Origin: Hydrogenophaga sp.
GTDB taxonomy: Bacteria; Pseudomonadota; Gammaproteobacteria; Burkholderiales; Burkholderiaceae_C
Direction of reading: 5' to 3'
DNA: 64,000 nt
Assembly (NCBI RefSeq): GCF_014773545.1
Contig: NZ_SDDV01000008.1
Span: 37,621 to 101,620, forward strand
A program made the translations under genes and the position numbers. The notes beneath the pieces are model-generated. The model searched no databases. It saw nothing but the letters and a program-made list of their open reading frames with translations, and had not been told where the DNA came from. This document shows positions 8,695 through 18,224 of the stretch, one piece after another. Every line of letters begins with the position of its first letter. Position 1 is the stretch's first letter.

Positions 8695-9495
8695 ATGAGA
8701 GCTTATTTACCACGTGCACCCGTCTTGTTGTTGGCTCTGGGCTTGCATCTGGGCGCGCTTGCGCCGCTGTCGGCGCAGGCGTTCACACTTTTCAGTGACG
8801 ACGAAGCGCGCAAAGCCATCATCGATTTGCGCCAGCGGGTCGAGGCGAGCCAGCAAGCCAGCAACGCCGCCTTGCAAGCGCTCCAGCAATCGACCCTGGA
8901 CGAGCAGACCGCGCTGCGACGCAGCCTGGTTGAACTTGGCGGCCAGATCGATCAGTTGAATTCGGAGCTTGCGCGCCTGCGCGGACTCAACGAGCAACTG
9001 ACGCGCGAAGTCGCCGAGTTGCAGCGCCAGCAAAAAGACGTGCAGGCTGGGCTGGATGAACGCCTGCGCCAGGTCGAGCCGCAGCGCATCACGCACGACG
9101 GCGTCAGCTTTAGCGCCACCACGACCGAAACGAGCGCCTTTGAAGCCGCCCTGGATCTGCTGCGCCGCGCCGATTTTCCGGCGGCCATCGAGGCCTACAC
9201 GGCTTTTCTGCGCCGCCACCCCGAGAGCGGCTACAGCGCCTCGGCGCTGTACTGGCTGGGCAACGCGCACTATGCCCAGCGCGCTTACCGCGCAGCACTG
9301 GAGACGCACCGCCGCCTGGTGACGCAATTTCCCATGCACCTGCGCACGCCTGAGGCCATGCTGGCGATGGCCAACAGCCAGATCGAACTGAAAGATACCC
9401 GCGCCGCACGCCGCACCCTGGAAGAACTGCAACGCGCGCACCCGCAGTCAGAAGCAGCTGCCGTGGCGCGTGAGCGGCTGGCCCGCTTGCGCTGA
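8695..9495 (+). CDS. cpoB: Cell division coordinator CpoB (YbgF)
   Basis: Periplasmic TPR protein that links Tol-Pal constriction to peptidoglycan synthesis at the septum. A signal peptide (residues 1-29, ending LSAQA) is followed by a coiled coil of about 80 residues rich in Q, L and E (DLRQRVEASQQ, QIDQLNSELARLRGLNEQL), then C-terminal TPR repeats from about residue 145 (FEAALDLLRRADFPAAI, ALYWLGNAHYAQRAYRAAL). 266 residues, normal for the family. It is the last gene of the tolB-pal-cpoB run and is followed by a strong GC-rich hairpin. Confidence 0.92.
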   Translation: MRAYLPRAPVLLLALGLHLGALAPLSAQAFTLFSDDEARKAIIDLRQRVEASQQASNAALQALQQSTLDEQTALRRSLVELGGQIDQLNSELARLRGLNEQLTREVAELQRQQKDVQAGLDERLRQVEPQRITHDGVSFSATTTETSAFEAALDLLRRADFPAAIEAYTAFLRRHPESGYSASALYWLGNAHYAQRAYRAALETHRRLVTQFPMHLRTPEAMLAMANSQIELKDTRAARRTLEELQRAHPQSEAAAVARERLARLR

Positions 9496-9534
9496 GAAGC
9501 CAAGGCACGGCGCCCAAGAGGCCACATCGACCGG

Positions 9535-9561
9535 GGGCTGGGCAGCGCCGCCGCCCAGCCC
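9535..9561. terminator. GC-rich hairpin after cpoB
   Basis: A perfect 9-bp inverted repeat, GGGCTGGGC and GCCCAGCCC, with a nine-base loop lies between cpoB and the transporter gene. There is no T-run after it, so it may be a weak terminator, an mRNA-stabilising stem, or the end of the tol operon by another mechanism. Confidence 0.4.
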
Positions 9562-9611
9562 GGCGACGCGCTGGGTCGTGGCTGCGAACCTGACCCTGGC
9601 CTGCTTTTACA

Positions 9612-10733
9612 ATGGCCCCCATGGACATCGCCCACGTACAACAATTGCAAACCACCGTGCTGTGGGCTGCTTTTGCGCTTGCCGCTGCTTTTGGCTTCAT
9701 CGCTCAGCGCACCCATTTCTGCACCATGGGCGCTATCAGCGACATTGTGACCATGGGCGACTGGAGCCGCATGCGCGTATGGGCCATGGCTGCGGGCGTG
9801 GCTATGATCGGTTTTCATGCCCTGGCCTGGCTGGGCTGGATCGATGCCGGTCAAACCATTTACACCTCGGGCCGCGTCATCTGGCTCTCGGCCTTGACAG
9901 GCGGCGCCTTGTTCGGCTTTGGCATGGTGCTGGCTTCGGGTTGCGGCAGCAAAACGCTGCTTCGCATGGGTGCGGGCAGCCTCAAATCGCTGGTGGTTTT
10001 TATCGTCATGGGCTTTGCCGCCTACGCCAGTCTGCACGGCGTGACAGCGGTGTTGCGTGTGAACACGGTTGACACGGTGGCGCTTCACATCCCGGCTGGC
10101 GCGGCGCTGCCGGCCTGGATCGCCTACGCCTGGGGCCTCGATCTGGCCCTCAGCGGCCTGTTGCTGGCGCTGTTGCTGGGCGGCGCTCTGGTGCTCTGGG
10201 CGCTGTTGGGCCGCGGTTTCCGTACCGGCAACAACTTGCTGGCTGGCTTGGGTCTGGGTTTGCTGGTCGTCGCCATGTGGTGGGTCAGCGGTGGTCTGGG
10301 TTTTGTGGCCGAACACCCGCATACGCTGGAGCCCACCTATCTGGCCACCCACACCGGACGGATGGAGTCGCTCACCTTCACCGCTCCCCTGGCGCACACG
10401 CTGGACTGGCTCATTTTCTTCAGCGACGCATCAAAGCTGCTTACCCTGGGCGTGGTCAGCGTGGTCGGCGTCGTGTGCGGCGCCTTTTTACAGGCCTTGC
10501 TTGGCCGCAACTTCCGCCTGGAAGGCTTTCACGGCACCCAGGACACCGCCTTGCACCTGCTGGGTGCGGTCTGCATGGGGGTGGGCGGCGTCACCGCGCT
10601 CGGCTGCACCATCGGTCAGGGCCTGTCCGGACTTTCGACCCTGAGCCTGACCAGCATGATCGCTGTCGGCGGCATCATGCTCGGCGCGCTGGCCGGCCTG
10701 CGCTTGCAAATGTACATACTGGAGCGCGGCTGA
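9612..10733 (+). CDS. YeeE/YedE family sulfur-compound membrane transporter
   Basis: Inner-membrane protein of the YeeE/YedE (DUF395) family, whose characterised members import thiosulfate. About nine hydrophobic helices span 373 residues. The conserved cysteine motifs that pass the substrate are present: RTHFC near residue 36, ASGCGSKTLLR near 120 and TALGCTIGQGLSG near 340. The start is either ATG 9612 or ATG 9621 (MDIAHV). This is the long single-polypeptide form with two half-domains. No sulfur-oxidation or TusA-like gene is adjacent, so the substrate is inferred from the family only. Confidence 0.85.
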   Translation: MAPMDIAHVQQLQTTVLWAAFALAAAFGFIAQRTHFCTMGAISDIVTMGDWSRMRVWAMAAGVAMIGFHALAWLGWIDAGQTIYTSGRVIWLSALTGGALFGFGMVLASGCGSKTLLRMGAGSLKSLVVFIVMGFAAYASLHGVTAVLRVNTVDTVALHIPAGAALPAWIAYAWGLDLALSGLLLALLLGGALVLWALLGRGFRTGNNLLAGLGLGLLVVAMWWVSGGLGFVAEHPHTLEPTYLATHTGRMESLTFTAPLAHTLDWLIFFSDASKLLTLGVVSVVGVVCGAFLQALLGRNFRLEGFHGTQDTALHLLGAVCMGVGGVTALGCTIGQGLSGLSTLSLTSMIAVGGIMLGALAGLRLQMYILERG

Positions 10734-10764
10734 TGTCGCCACCGAGCGCTGCGCGGCCGAGCGC

Positions 10765-11559
10765 ATGAACGACGCCTTCGAACGCCGTTTCAGCGGCCTG
10801 CGCCGACTCTACGGCGCCGCAGCGGCGCAACGCATTTTCGACGCCAAGGTGGTGGTGGTCGGCATCGGCGGCGTCGGCTCCTGGTCGGCCGAGGCCCTTG
10901 CTCGCAGCGGCGTGCGACGACTCACCCTGATCGACCTCGACCACGTGTCCGAATCGAACATCAATCGGCAAATCCATGCCCTTACACCCACGTTCGGGCA
11001 GTCCAAGGTGGCGGCGATGCGCGAGCGCATCGCGCTGATTCACCCCGGCTGCGAGGTCGACACGATCGACGACTTTGTCAGTCCGCAAAACTGGCCCGGT
11101 CTGCTTGCCAGCCGCAGCGACCAGCCAAGCGCCCTGCCCTCAGCCCTGATCGATGCCTGCGACCAGATGAGTGCCAAGACCGCTCTGGCGGCCTGGGCGG
11201 TCCTGCATCGCGTGCCCTTCGTCAGCGTGGGCGCAGCAGGCGGCAAACGGCAAGCCGCTGCGGTGGAGGTGGCCGACCTGGCTGCCGTCACCCACGACCC
11301 CTTGCTGGCCCAATTGCGCTATCGCTTGCGCAGACACCACGGCGGCGCACGGGAGGGCCCGATGGGGGTGGCCTGTGTGTTCAGCCGCGAGGCGACTGCC
11401 GCACCTGATAGCACCTGCGCGGCCGATAGGCCGGACGGATCCCTCAACTGCCACGGTTATGGTTCTGCCGTCAGCGTGACGGCCACCTTCGGTTTGTGTG
11501 CCGCCGGCTGGGTGATGAACACCTTGGCGAGCAGCGGCAGGAAAAATTGCATTGCTTGA
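10765..11559 (+). CDS. tcdA: tRNA threonylcarbamoyladenosine dehydratase TcdA
   Basis: E1/ThiF-like enzyme that uses ATP to cyclise the t6A modification at tRNA position 37 to ct6A. The Rossmann nucleotide motif VVVGIGGVGSWSAEALARSG is near residues 29-48, followed by the family hallmark LIDLDHVSESNINRQ and the DACDQMSAKTAL segment. The C-terminal cysteine region (LNCHGYGSAVSVTATFG) fits the TcdA/CsdL group. 264 residues, the usual length. It lies 31 bases after the transporter and directly upstream of tRNA-Lys, whose promoter begins inside its 3' end. Its neighbour reads AAU/AAG-class codons, but that link is probably accidental. Confidence 0.88.
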   Translation: MNDAFERRFSGLRRLYGAAAAQRIFDAKVVVVGIGGVGSWSAEALARSGVRRLTLIDLDHVSESNINRQIHALTPTFGQSKVAAMRERIALIHPGCEVDTIDDFVSPQNWPGLLASRSDQPSALPSALIDACDQMSAKTALAAWAVLHRVPFVSVGAAGGKRQAAAVEVADLAAVTHDPLLAQLRYRLRRHHGGAREGPMGVACVFSREATAAPDSTCAADRPDGSLNCHGYGSAVSVTATFGLCAAGWVMNTLASSGRKNCIA

Positions 11560-11585
11560 AAATCAGCAAAAAAAGACGCTATAAT
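11556..11585 (+). promoter_or_regulatory. Sigma70-type promoter of tRNA-Lys
   Basis: TTGAAA (11556-11561) and a perfect TATAAT (11580-11585) are separated by 18 bases, 45 bases before the mature tRNA 5' end. The -35 box overlaps the last codons and stop of tcdA. This is the best-defined promoter in the window. Confidence 0.8.
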
Positions 11586-11630
11586 TTGAGGCTTCACACA
11601 TTGACATCACGTCGATGCCTCGTGAAACGT

Positions 11631-11706
11631 GGGACGTTAGCTCAGTTGGTAGAGCAGCGGACTTTTAATCCGTTTGTCGTGGGTTCGACCCCCGCACGTC
11701 CCACCA
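11631..11706 (+). tRNA. tRNA-Lys (anticodon TTT)
   Basis: A 76-base cloverleaf: acceptor GGGACGT pairs with ACGTCCC, D stem GCTC/GAGC, anticodon stem GCGGA/TCCGT around loop CTTTTAA with TTT at 11664-11666, T arm GTGGG TTCGACC CCCGC, and an encoded CCA. It has its own promoter upstream and a terminator downstream. Confidence 0.97.
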
Positions 11707-11725
11707 AACCATTCAAACAAAAAAA

Positions 11726-11757
11726 GTCGTCCTGCACCGGCGCTGGACGGCTTTTTT
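11726..11757 (+). terminator. Rho-independent terminator of tRNA-Lys
   Basis: A 7-bp stem (GTCGTCC with GGACGGC, one G-T pair) around a 12-base loop is followed by six Ts, starting 20 bases after the tRNA CCA end. Confidence 0.85.
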
Positions 11758-11768
11758 CGCATCTGAGC

Positions 11769-11900
11769 GGTTCTGTTGCACAAATCAGCCCGTTACGATC
11801 TGGTACGCTTTGCGAGTCAGCGTCCAGCATTGGCGGCTCAGCCTGGTCAAGACCAAGATGCGTTGCTTGAAACGGCTGGGCGAGAAGGTGACGGCCAGAA
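11769..11900 (+). mobile_element. Remnant of an IS5-like insertion sequence
   Basis: GGTTCTGTTGCACAAATCAG at 11769 looks like the end of an IS5-family element. About 60 bases later the plus strand reads LVKTKMRCLKRLGEKVTAR, very like the conserved tail helix of IS5-family DDE transposases (typically LVKTKMRRLKRLGERVAAR), before the similarity stops. No complete transposase remains, so this is an internally deleted or decayed copy lying between the tRNA-Lys terminator and the transglutaminase gene. The rest of the 11,758-12,009 gap shows nothing else. Family assignment is from memory of the motif. Confidence 0.5.
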
Positions 11901-12009
11901 CCCTTGGCCTCGTGGCGCGGATATTGCTTGCAACCGGGTCAACAAGGCCGGACGTTTCCGGCACCCGCAGCTTTTTCGTTGTCGGTCCCCCCTGTTGAAA
12001 GATTCAAGC

Positions 12010-15000
12010 ATGGCCATCCACATTGCCCTGAGCCACGTCACCCATTATCGATACGACCAGATGGTCAAACTTGGTGCACAAGTGGTGCGTCTGCGCCCGG
12101 CGCCCCACTGCCGCACCAAAGTGTTGTCGTATTCGCAGAAAATCGAGCCGAGCGGCCACTTCATCAACTGGCAGCAAGACCCTTTTTCCAATTACCAGGC
12201 GCGCCTGGCGTTTCCCGAACCCACCACCGAGTTCAAGGTCACGATCGATCTGGTGGTGGAAATGGCGGTGCACAACCCATTCGACTTCTTCCTGGAGCCG
12301 AGCGCCGAGACGTTTCCGTTCAGCTACGACGCGGCGCAGCAGCAAGAACTCGCGCCCTATCTTTTCACCCTGCCGCTGACCGAGCCGGTCAAGACCTACC
12401 TCGCCCATGTAGACGTGCGCCAGCGCCGCACGATCGACTTTCTGGTCGACATCAACCAGATGATCCAGCGCGACATCTCGTACACCATCCGCCTGGAGCC
12501 GGGCGTGCAAACGCCTGAGGAGACACTCAAACTCAAAAGCGGCTCCTGCCGCGACTCGGGCTGGCTGCTGGTGCAGTTGCTGCGCCACCTGGGCTTGGCG
12601 GCGCGCTTCGTCTCGGGCTACCTGATTCAGCTCACGCCCGACGTGAAGTCGGTCGACGGCCCGAGCGGCCCTGAAAAAGACTTCACCGATCTGCACGCCT
12701 GGTGCGAGGTCTTTCTGCCTGGTGCCGGCTGGATCGGGCTCGACCCCACCGCAGGCCTGCTCGCCGGCGAGGGCCACATCCCGCTGGCCTGCACGGCGCA
12801 ACCCTCCAGCGCGGCGCCGGTGGAAGGCTGCGTGGACCCGTGCGAGGTCACTTTCAGCCACCACATGGGTGTGACACGCGTGCACGAATCGCCGCGCGTG
12901 ACCAAGCCCTACACCGAAGACCAATGGGCCAGCGTGCTGGCGCTGGGCCAGCAAGTCGATGCCGACCTCGACCTGCACGACGTGCGCCTGACCATGGGCG
13001 GCGAACCCACCTACGTGGCCTGCAACGACCGCGACGCCGCCGAGTGGAACACCGAAGCACTCGGCCCCAGCAAACGCGGCTACGCCACCGAATTGCTGGG
13101 CCGCCTGCGCGAACGCTACGGTGCCGGCGGCTTCGTGCATATGGGCCAGGGCAAGTGGTACCCTGGCGAGCAACTGCCGCGCTGGGCGTTCTCGCTGTTT
13201 TGGCGCACCGACGGCACGCCCTGCTGGAACAACCCAGACCTGCTGGCCGACGAGCGCGAACAGGCGCACTACAGCGCTGAAGATGCGCACCGCTTCACCC
13301 AGGCGCTGGCGCGCAAGCTGGGCCTGTCCACCCAATACATCAGCGCTGGCTACGAGGACACCTGGTACTACCTGTGGCGCGAACGCCGCCTGCCGGTGAA
13401 CGTGGACCCGTTCGACAGCAAGCTAGACGACGAGATGGAGCGCACGCGCCTGCGTCGGGTCTTCAGCCAGGGACTGGATGCGGCGGTAGGCTATGTATTG
13501 CCATTGCAAGCCCAGGGCCACGGCGCACTCTCCAGCAACGGCAAAAACCCTTACCTCCACGCCTCGGGCACGGTCTGGTCGACCGGCCCTTGGTTCTTGC
13601 GTGACGAGCGCATGTACCTGATTCCCGGCGACTCGCCCATGGGCTACCGCCTGCCGCTGGACTCGCTGCCCTGGGTCTCGGCCAGCGACTACCCCTTTCA
13701 GATCGAGCAAGACCCTCATACCGCGCGCGACCCGCTGCCCACGGGTTCGGTGCTGCGTCACCAGGTGTCGCCGCACCAGATTGGTGGCGGTTTCGCCGAA
13801 GGCGGCACCGTGTCCCTGCAAGGCACCGACTTCGATGTCGATGCAGCGGCCATCGAGGGCCTGCGCCAGGGCCAACCCGGCCCCGGTGCCGTGCCTGCAC
13901 AGGCGCTGTCGGCCCGTTTCCCGCAGCGCGGCGAGTCGGCCGCGTGGTTGACGCGCACCGCGCTGGTGGTGCAAGCGCGCGATCCGCAGTGCGCCAACGG
14001 CCCCCAGGCCGAGCAAAAAGACGGCGGCAAAAGCCAGCACCTCTACGTATTCATGCCGCCCGTGCAGCAGTTGGAAGACTACCTGGAGCTGCTCTTGGCG
14101 GTGGAAGCCACGGCCGAGCGGCTGGCCATGAAAATCGTTCTCGAAGGCTACCCGCCGCCACGCGATGTACGCCTGAAAATGCTGCAGATCACACCCGACC
14201 CGGGCGTGATCGAGGTCAACATCCACCCCAGCAGCAGCTTCCCCGAACTGGTCGAGCGCACCGAATTTCTCTACGACGCGGCCCACCACACGCACCTGTG
14301 CGCCGAAAAGTTCATGACCGACGGCCGCCACACCGGCACCGGTGGCGGCAACCACTTCGTGCTCGGCGGCGCCACGCCGGCCGACTCGCCCTTCCTGCGC
14401 AAGCCTGAACTGCTGGGCAGCCTGCTGGCTTACTGGCACAACCACCCCGCGCTGTCCTACCTGTTTAGCGGGGTGTTCATCGGCCCCACCAGCCAAGCCC
14501 CGCGGGTGGACGAGGCGCGCAACGACCAGCTCTACGAACTCGAGATCGCGCTGCAACAGATCGAGAACAACCGCCAGGTCTATGGCCAAAACATGCCGCC
14601 CTGGCTGGTTGACCGCAGCTTGCGCCATATCCTGATCGACGTCACCGGCAACACCCACCGCAGTGAATTCTGCATCGACAAGCTCTACTCACCCGACAGC
14701 GCCACCGGCCGCCTGGGCCTGCTGGAGTTGCGCGCGTTCGAGATGCCGCCACACGCCCGCATGAGCATCGCGCAGCAACTGCTGTTGCGCGCGCTGGTGG
14801 CGCGCTTTTGGCAACAACCCTTCGTCGGACGTCTCACGCGCTGGGGCACCGAGCTGCACGACCGCTTCCTGTTGCAGACCTTCATTCGGATGGATTTCGA
14901 AGACGTGCTGACCGACTTGGCCGAGTTTGGCTACCGCTTTGACATGGCCTGGTTCGAACCGCATTTCGAGTTCCGCTTCCCGCTGGTGGGTCAAGTGGCT

Positions 15001-15516
15001 GCGCGCGGCATCGAACTCACGCTGCGCGGTGCGCTCGAACCCTGGCACGTGATGGGCGAAGAAGGAGCGCCCGGCGGCACCGTGCGCTACGTGGACTCGT
15101 CACTGGAGCGCATCGAGGTGCATGTGAGCGGCTGGAATGACAGCCGCCACGTCATCACCTGCAACGGCCGCGCCCTGCCCCTGCAAAACACCGGAACCGT
15201 TGGCCAGCATGTGGCCGGCGTGCGCTACAAGGCCTGGAGCCCGCCGTCGGCGCTGCACCCGTCGATTGCCGCGCACGCACCGCTGACCTTCGACATCGTC
15301 GACACCTGGATGCAGCGCTCGCTGGGCGGCTGCCAGTACCATGTGGCGCACCCCGGCGGCCGCAACTACGACACCTTCCCGATCAACGCCTACGAGGCCG
15401 AAAGCCGGCGTCTGTCGCGCTTCTTCCAGATCGGTCACACCCCTGGCCGCATGGTGATAGAACCCGCCACACCGAGCCGGGAATTTCCGTTCACGCTCGA
15501 TCTGCGCAAGCGATAA
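12010..15516 (+). CDS. Transglutaminase-like cysteine protein fused to DUF2126 domain
   Basis: 1168 residues from ATG 12010 (the track start at 11776 runs through the IS remnant). The N-terminal 300 residues form a bacterial transglutaminase-like domain with the Cys-His-Asp triad in [11 protein letters not shown] (near 180), [11 protein letters not shown] (near 232) and GLDPTAGLL (near 252). From about 320 to the end is a DUF2126 (COG4196) domain with [41 protein letters not shown] and [13 protein letters not shown]. The transglutaminase fold could make or cut amide bonds; the DUF2126 activity is unknown to me. It heads a same-strand cluster with an ATP-grasp/alpha-E gene and a second transglutaminase, a widely conserved set proposed to act in peptide-like ligation, without established substrates. 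Confidence 0.85.
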   Translation: MAIHIALSHVTHYRYDQMVKLGAQVVRLRPAPHCRTKVLSYSQKIEPSGHFINWQQDPFSNYQARLAFPEPTTEFKVTIDLVVEMAVHNPFDFFLEPSAETFPFSYDAAQQQELAPYLFTLPLTEPVKTYLAHVDVRQRRTIDFLVDINQMIQRDISYTIRLEPGVQTPEETLKLKSGSCRDSGWLLVQLLRHLGLAARFVSGYLIQLTPDVKSVDGPSGPEKDFTDLHAWCEVFLPGAGWIGLDPTAGLLAGEGHIPLACTAQPSSAAPVEGCVDPCEVTFSHHMGVTRVHESPRVTKPYTEDQWASVLALGQQVDADLDLHDVRLTMGGEPTYVACNDRDAAEWNTEALGPSKRGYATELLGRLRERYGAGGFVHMGQGKWYPGEQLPRWAFSLFWRTDGTPCWNNPDLLADEREQAHYSAEDAHRFTQALARKLGLSTQYISAGYEDTWYYLWRERRLPVNVDPFDSKLDDEMERTRLRRVFSQGLDAAVGYVLPLQAQGHGALSSNGKNPYLHASGTVWSTGPWFLRDERMYLIPGDSPMGYRLPLDSLPWVSASDYPFQIEQDPHTARDPLPTGSVLRHQVSPHQIGGGFAEGGTVSLQGTDFDVDAAAIEGLRQGQPGPGAVPAQALSARFPQRGESAAWLTRTALVVQARDPQCANGPQAEQKDGGKSQHLYVFMPPVQQLEDYLELLLAVEATAERLAMKIVLEGYPPPRDVRLKMLQITPDPGVIEVNIHPSSSFPELVERTEFLYDAAHHTHLCAEKFMTDGRHTGTGGGNHFVLGGATPADSPFLRKPELLGSLLAYWHNHPALSYLFSGVFIGPTSQAPRVDEARNDQLYELEIALQQIENNRQVYGQNMPPWLVDRSLRHILIDVTGNTHRSEFCIDKLYSPDSATGRLGLLELRAFEMPPHARMSIAQQLLLRALVARFWQQPFVGRLTRWGTELHDRFLLQTFIRMDFEDVLTDLAEFGYRFDMAWFEPHFEFRFPLVGQVAARGIELTLRGALEPWHVMGEEGAPGGTVRYVDSSLERIEVHVSGWNDSRHVITCNGRALPLQNTGTVGQHVAGVRYKAWSPPSALHPSIAAHAPLTFDIVDTWMQRSLGGCQYHVAHPGGRNYDTFPINAYEAESRRLSRFFQIGHTPGRMVIEPATPSREFPFTLDLRKR

Positions 15517-15591
15517 AGCGCCCCGGGGCCTGGAGTCGGCTGGCGCAGCGCATCGGGCATCGAGCGACGGACACAGGCATACTGCAACGCC

Positions 15592-18177
15592 GTGACTCCT
15601 GAAAAACACCGAGACGCCCTGCTCGACGACGCTGCCCCCGGCAGCTCCAGCGAGCGGGCGCTCGCGCTGGCCCAGTCTGCCGACCCCGGCCACCGCGACG
15701 AACTGCGCGCCAGCGCCCACGAGCTCACCCCCGCCTGGGCTGACTTCTTCGAACACATTGGCCACGCTGGCTTTGCCGACCTGAACCGGCGGGCCGACAA
15801 CCTGCAACGCCAGATTCGCGACAACGGCGTCACCTACAACGTGTACGCCGAAACCGCCTGCGGCCTGCAGCGGCCCTGGGCACTCGACCTGTTCCCCATG
15901 ATCGTCAGCGCGCCAGACTGGGTGGACATCGAAGCCGGCGTACTGCAGCGCGTGCGCCTGCTCAACGCCATGATGGCCGACCTCTACGGTGCGCGCGAGC
16001 TGCTGCGCCGGGCCCTGCTACCGGCCGCGCTGGTGCTGGGCCACCCCGACTACCAGCATGCCCTGCAGGGTCTGGTGCCCGCAGGCCAGACCTGGTTGCA
16101 CATCGTCGCCTTCGATCTCGCTCACGGCCCGGACGGCCGCTGGTGGGTGGTGGGCCAGCGCACCCAGGCGCCCTCGGGCCTGGGCTACTTGCTGGAAAAC
16201 CGCATCGCCATCGCGCGCCAGTTCCCGCAGGCCTTTGCCGAGCTCAAAGTGCAGCGTCTGGCAAGCAGTTACCGCGCGCTCATGGACGGCATCAAGTCGA
16301 TGGCGCCCGAAGCAGGGCAAGCGCGCATCGTCCTGCTGACGCCGGGCCCCTACAACGAAACTTATTTCGAACACGCCTACTTGGCGCGCTACCTCGGCCT
16401 CACACTGGTGCAAGGCGGCGACCTCACCGTGCGCGACCAGCGCCTCTACCTCAAGACACTCAAAGGCCTGGAGCCGGTGCATGCGCTCATCAAACGATTG
16501 GACGACGGGTGGCTAGACCCGCTGGAGCTGCGTCCCGAATCCACCCTGGGCGTGCCCGGCCTGCTGCAAGTGCTGCGCGCAGGCCATGTGCTGCTGGCCA
16601 ACACACCGGGCGCGGCAGCGCTCGAATCGAGCGCTCTGCTGGGTTTTTTGCCCGGCATCTGCGAACACTTGCTCGGCGAAAAACTGGCCCTGCCCTCGCT
16701 GCCCACCTGGTGGTGCGGTGAAGACGCCGCGCTGCGCCAGGCGCTGCCTTTGCTCAAGCGCGGCGTGATCAAGCCCACATACCCGTACTCAGGTCTGGAC
16801 ACCACCATGGGCCAAAGCCTGGACGCGCGCGCACTCGACGAATACGTCGACCGCATGACGCGTCATCCCGATGCCTACACGTTGCAGGCTTGGATGCCGC
16901 TCTCGCAAACCCCGACCTGGACCGGCGAGCGCTTGCTGCCGCGCTCGGCCATGCTGCGCGTGTTCGCGCTGGCCGACGGTCCGCAGAGCTGGCGCGTGTT
17001 GCCCGGCGGCCTGGTGCGCCTGGCCCCGCGCGGTCAACTCATGGCCTCCATGCAGCGCGGCGGCAGCAGCGCCGACTGCTGGGTCCGCACCAAAGGCGAG
17101 GTCGACAGCGCCAGCCTGCTGCAATCGGCCCCCAGCACGCTGGCGCTGGCGAACCAAAAACGCCCTGTCACCAGCCGAGCGGCCGAAAACCTGTTCTGGC
17201 TGGGCCGCTACACCGAGCGCGCCGAAAACACCGTTCGCCTAGCGCGCATCGTGCTCAACCAACTGAGCGGCGAAGAGCCCCGTTCGCGCCCGCTGCTGAG
17301 CTGGCTCTCGGCCGCAGCGCGTGAAAACGCCCTGGTCCAACGCGAGACACCAGGCGCCGAACAGTCGGAGCGCGTGTTTGCACGCTCACTCATGGCCAAC
17401 CTCGCCCCCACGGCTGGCAGCTCCCTGGCCGAGCAGAGCTTGAGCGTGGGCTACAACCTGCGCGCACTCAAGGGTGCGGCGGCTCAGGTGCGCGAACGCC
17501 TCTCGACCGAGCACTGGAACCTGATCGAGCGCGCCGAACTCGAGTTCACGCGCGGCTGTGCCGCCATAACGGCCGACGCCGAATTCGACAGCACGGCAGC
17601 CACGTCCCTGTTGCAAAACACCAGCGAACTGCTGGCCGCCATCACCGGCGCGCAGACCGACCGCATGGTGCGCGACAGCGGCTGGCGCCTGCTCTGCGTA
17701 GGCCGCCACATCGAACGCCTGCTCACCCTCGCACGGGCGCTCATGACCGGATTGAAGCACCAGAGCCTGCACGACCCGGCCGGCTTCGAGGCGATGGTGG
17801 CACTGTTCGACAGCACCATCACCTTCCACGCCCAATACCAGCAGCGGCGCGACATGGTGGCCTTGATCGACCTGCTGGTCATGGACCGCGACAACCCGCG
17901 CTCGCTGGCCTCGGTGGTGCAGACCATGCGCACGCGCCTGGACAATCTCGCGCAAAACCTCAGCCCACAGAATGCCGTGCTCGCCCAGGGCCTGCCCGAC
18001 CCGGACAACTGGGTACTGACCGAGTTGAGCAACTGGCCGCGCCACGACGGCGAGCACGGCGACCACGACATGCTGGCCCAACTGCTGACCGACTGCAAAA
18101 ACGCCGCCGCCGAACTCTCGAACGAAATCACGCGGCTGCACTTCAGCCACGCCGACTCGCGCCAACAAATCGTCTGA
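15592..18177 (+). CDS. Circularly permuted ATP-grasp ligase fused to alpha-E domain
   Basis: 861 residues from a GTG at 15592. The first roughly 500 residues form a circularly permuted ATP-grasp domain (former DUF404/DUF407), with TYNVYAE, RPWALDLFPM, LLTPGPYNETYFEHAYLARYLG, LANTPGAAALES and IKPTYPYSG. The remainder is an all-helical alpha-E domain (former DUF403) starting near NLFWLGRYTERAENT, with GWRLLCVGRHIERL and LLVMDRDNPRSLASVV. In many genomes these are separate adjacent genes; here they are one polypeptide. ATP-grasp enzymes join a carboxylate to an amine through an acyl phosphate, so an amide ligase is expected. It sits 75 bases after the transglutaminase-DUF2126 gene and 47 before the next transglutaminase, so a shared transcript is likely. 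Confidence 0.87.
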   Translation: MTPEKHRDALLDDAAPGSSSERALALAQSADPGHRDELRASAHELTPAWADFFEHIGHAGFADLNRRADNLQRQIRDNGVTYNVYAETACGLQRPWALDLFPMIVSAPDWVDIEAGVLQRVRLLNAMMADLYGARELLRRALLPAALVLGHPDYQHALQGLVPAGQTWLHIVAFDLAHGPDGRWWVVGQRTQAPSGLGYLLENRIAIARQFPQAFAELKVQRLASSYRALMDGIKSMAPEAGQARIVLLTPGPYNETYFEHAYLARYLGLTLVQGGDLTVRDQRLYLKTLKGLEPVHALIKRLDDGWLDPLELRPESTLGVPGLLQVLRAGHVLLANTPGAAALESSALLGFLPGICEHLLGEKLALPSLPTWWCGEDAALRQALPLLKRGVIKPTYPYSGLDTTMGQSLDARALDEYVDRMTRHPDAYTLQAWMPLSQTPTWTGERLLPRSAMLRVFALADGPQSWRVLPGGLVRLAPRGQLMASMQRGGSSADCWVRTKGEVDSASLLQSAPSTLALANQKRPVTSRAAENLFWLGRYTERAENTVRLARIVLNQLSGEEPRSRPLLSWLSAAARENALVQRETPGAEQSERVFARSLMANLAPTAGSSLAEQSLSVGYNLRALKGAAAQVRERLSTEHWNLIERAELEFTRGCAAITADAEFDSTAATSLLQNTSELLAAITGAQTDRMVRDSGWRLLCVGRHIERLLTLARALMTGLKHQSLHDPAGFEAMVALFDSTITFHAQYQQRRDMVALIDLLVMDRDNPRSLASVVQTMRTRLDNLAQNLSPQNAVLAQGLPDPDNWVLTELSNWPRHDGEHGDHDMLAQLLTDCKNAAAELSNEITRLHFSHADSRQQIV

Positions 18178-18224
18178 TCGGCGCGCCCCGCCAGCACAGC
18201 CGACAGCCGCCAATCCAGCAAGAA

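Noticed and set aside
9497-9611. ORFs 9470-10072 and 9285-10397 around the cpoB-transporter gap
   Set aside because: They are shadows in other frames of cpoB and the YeeE/YedE gene, with no family motifs.
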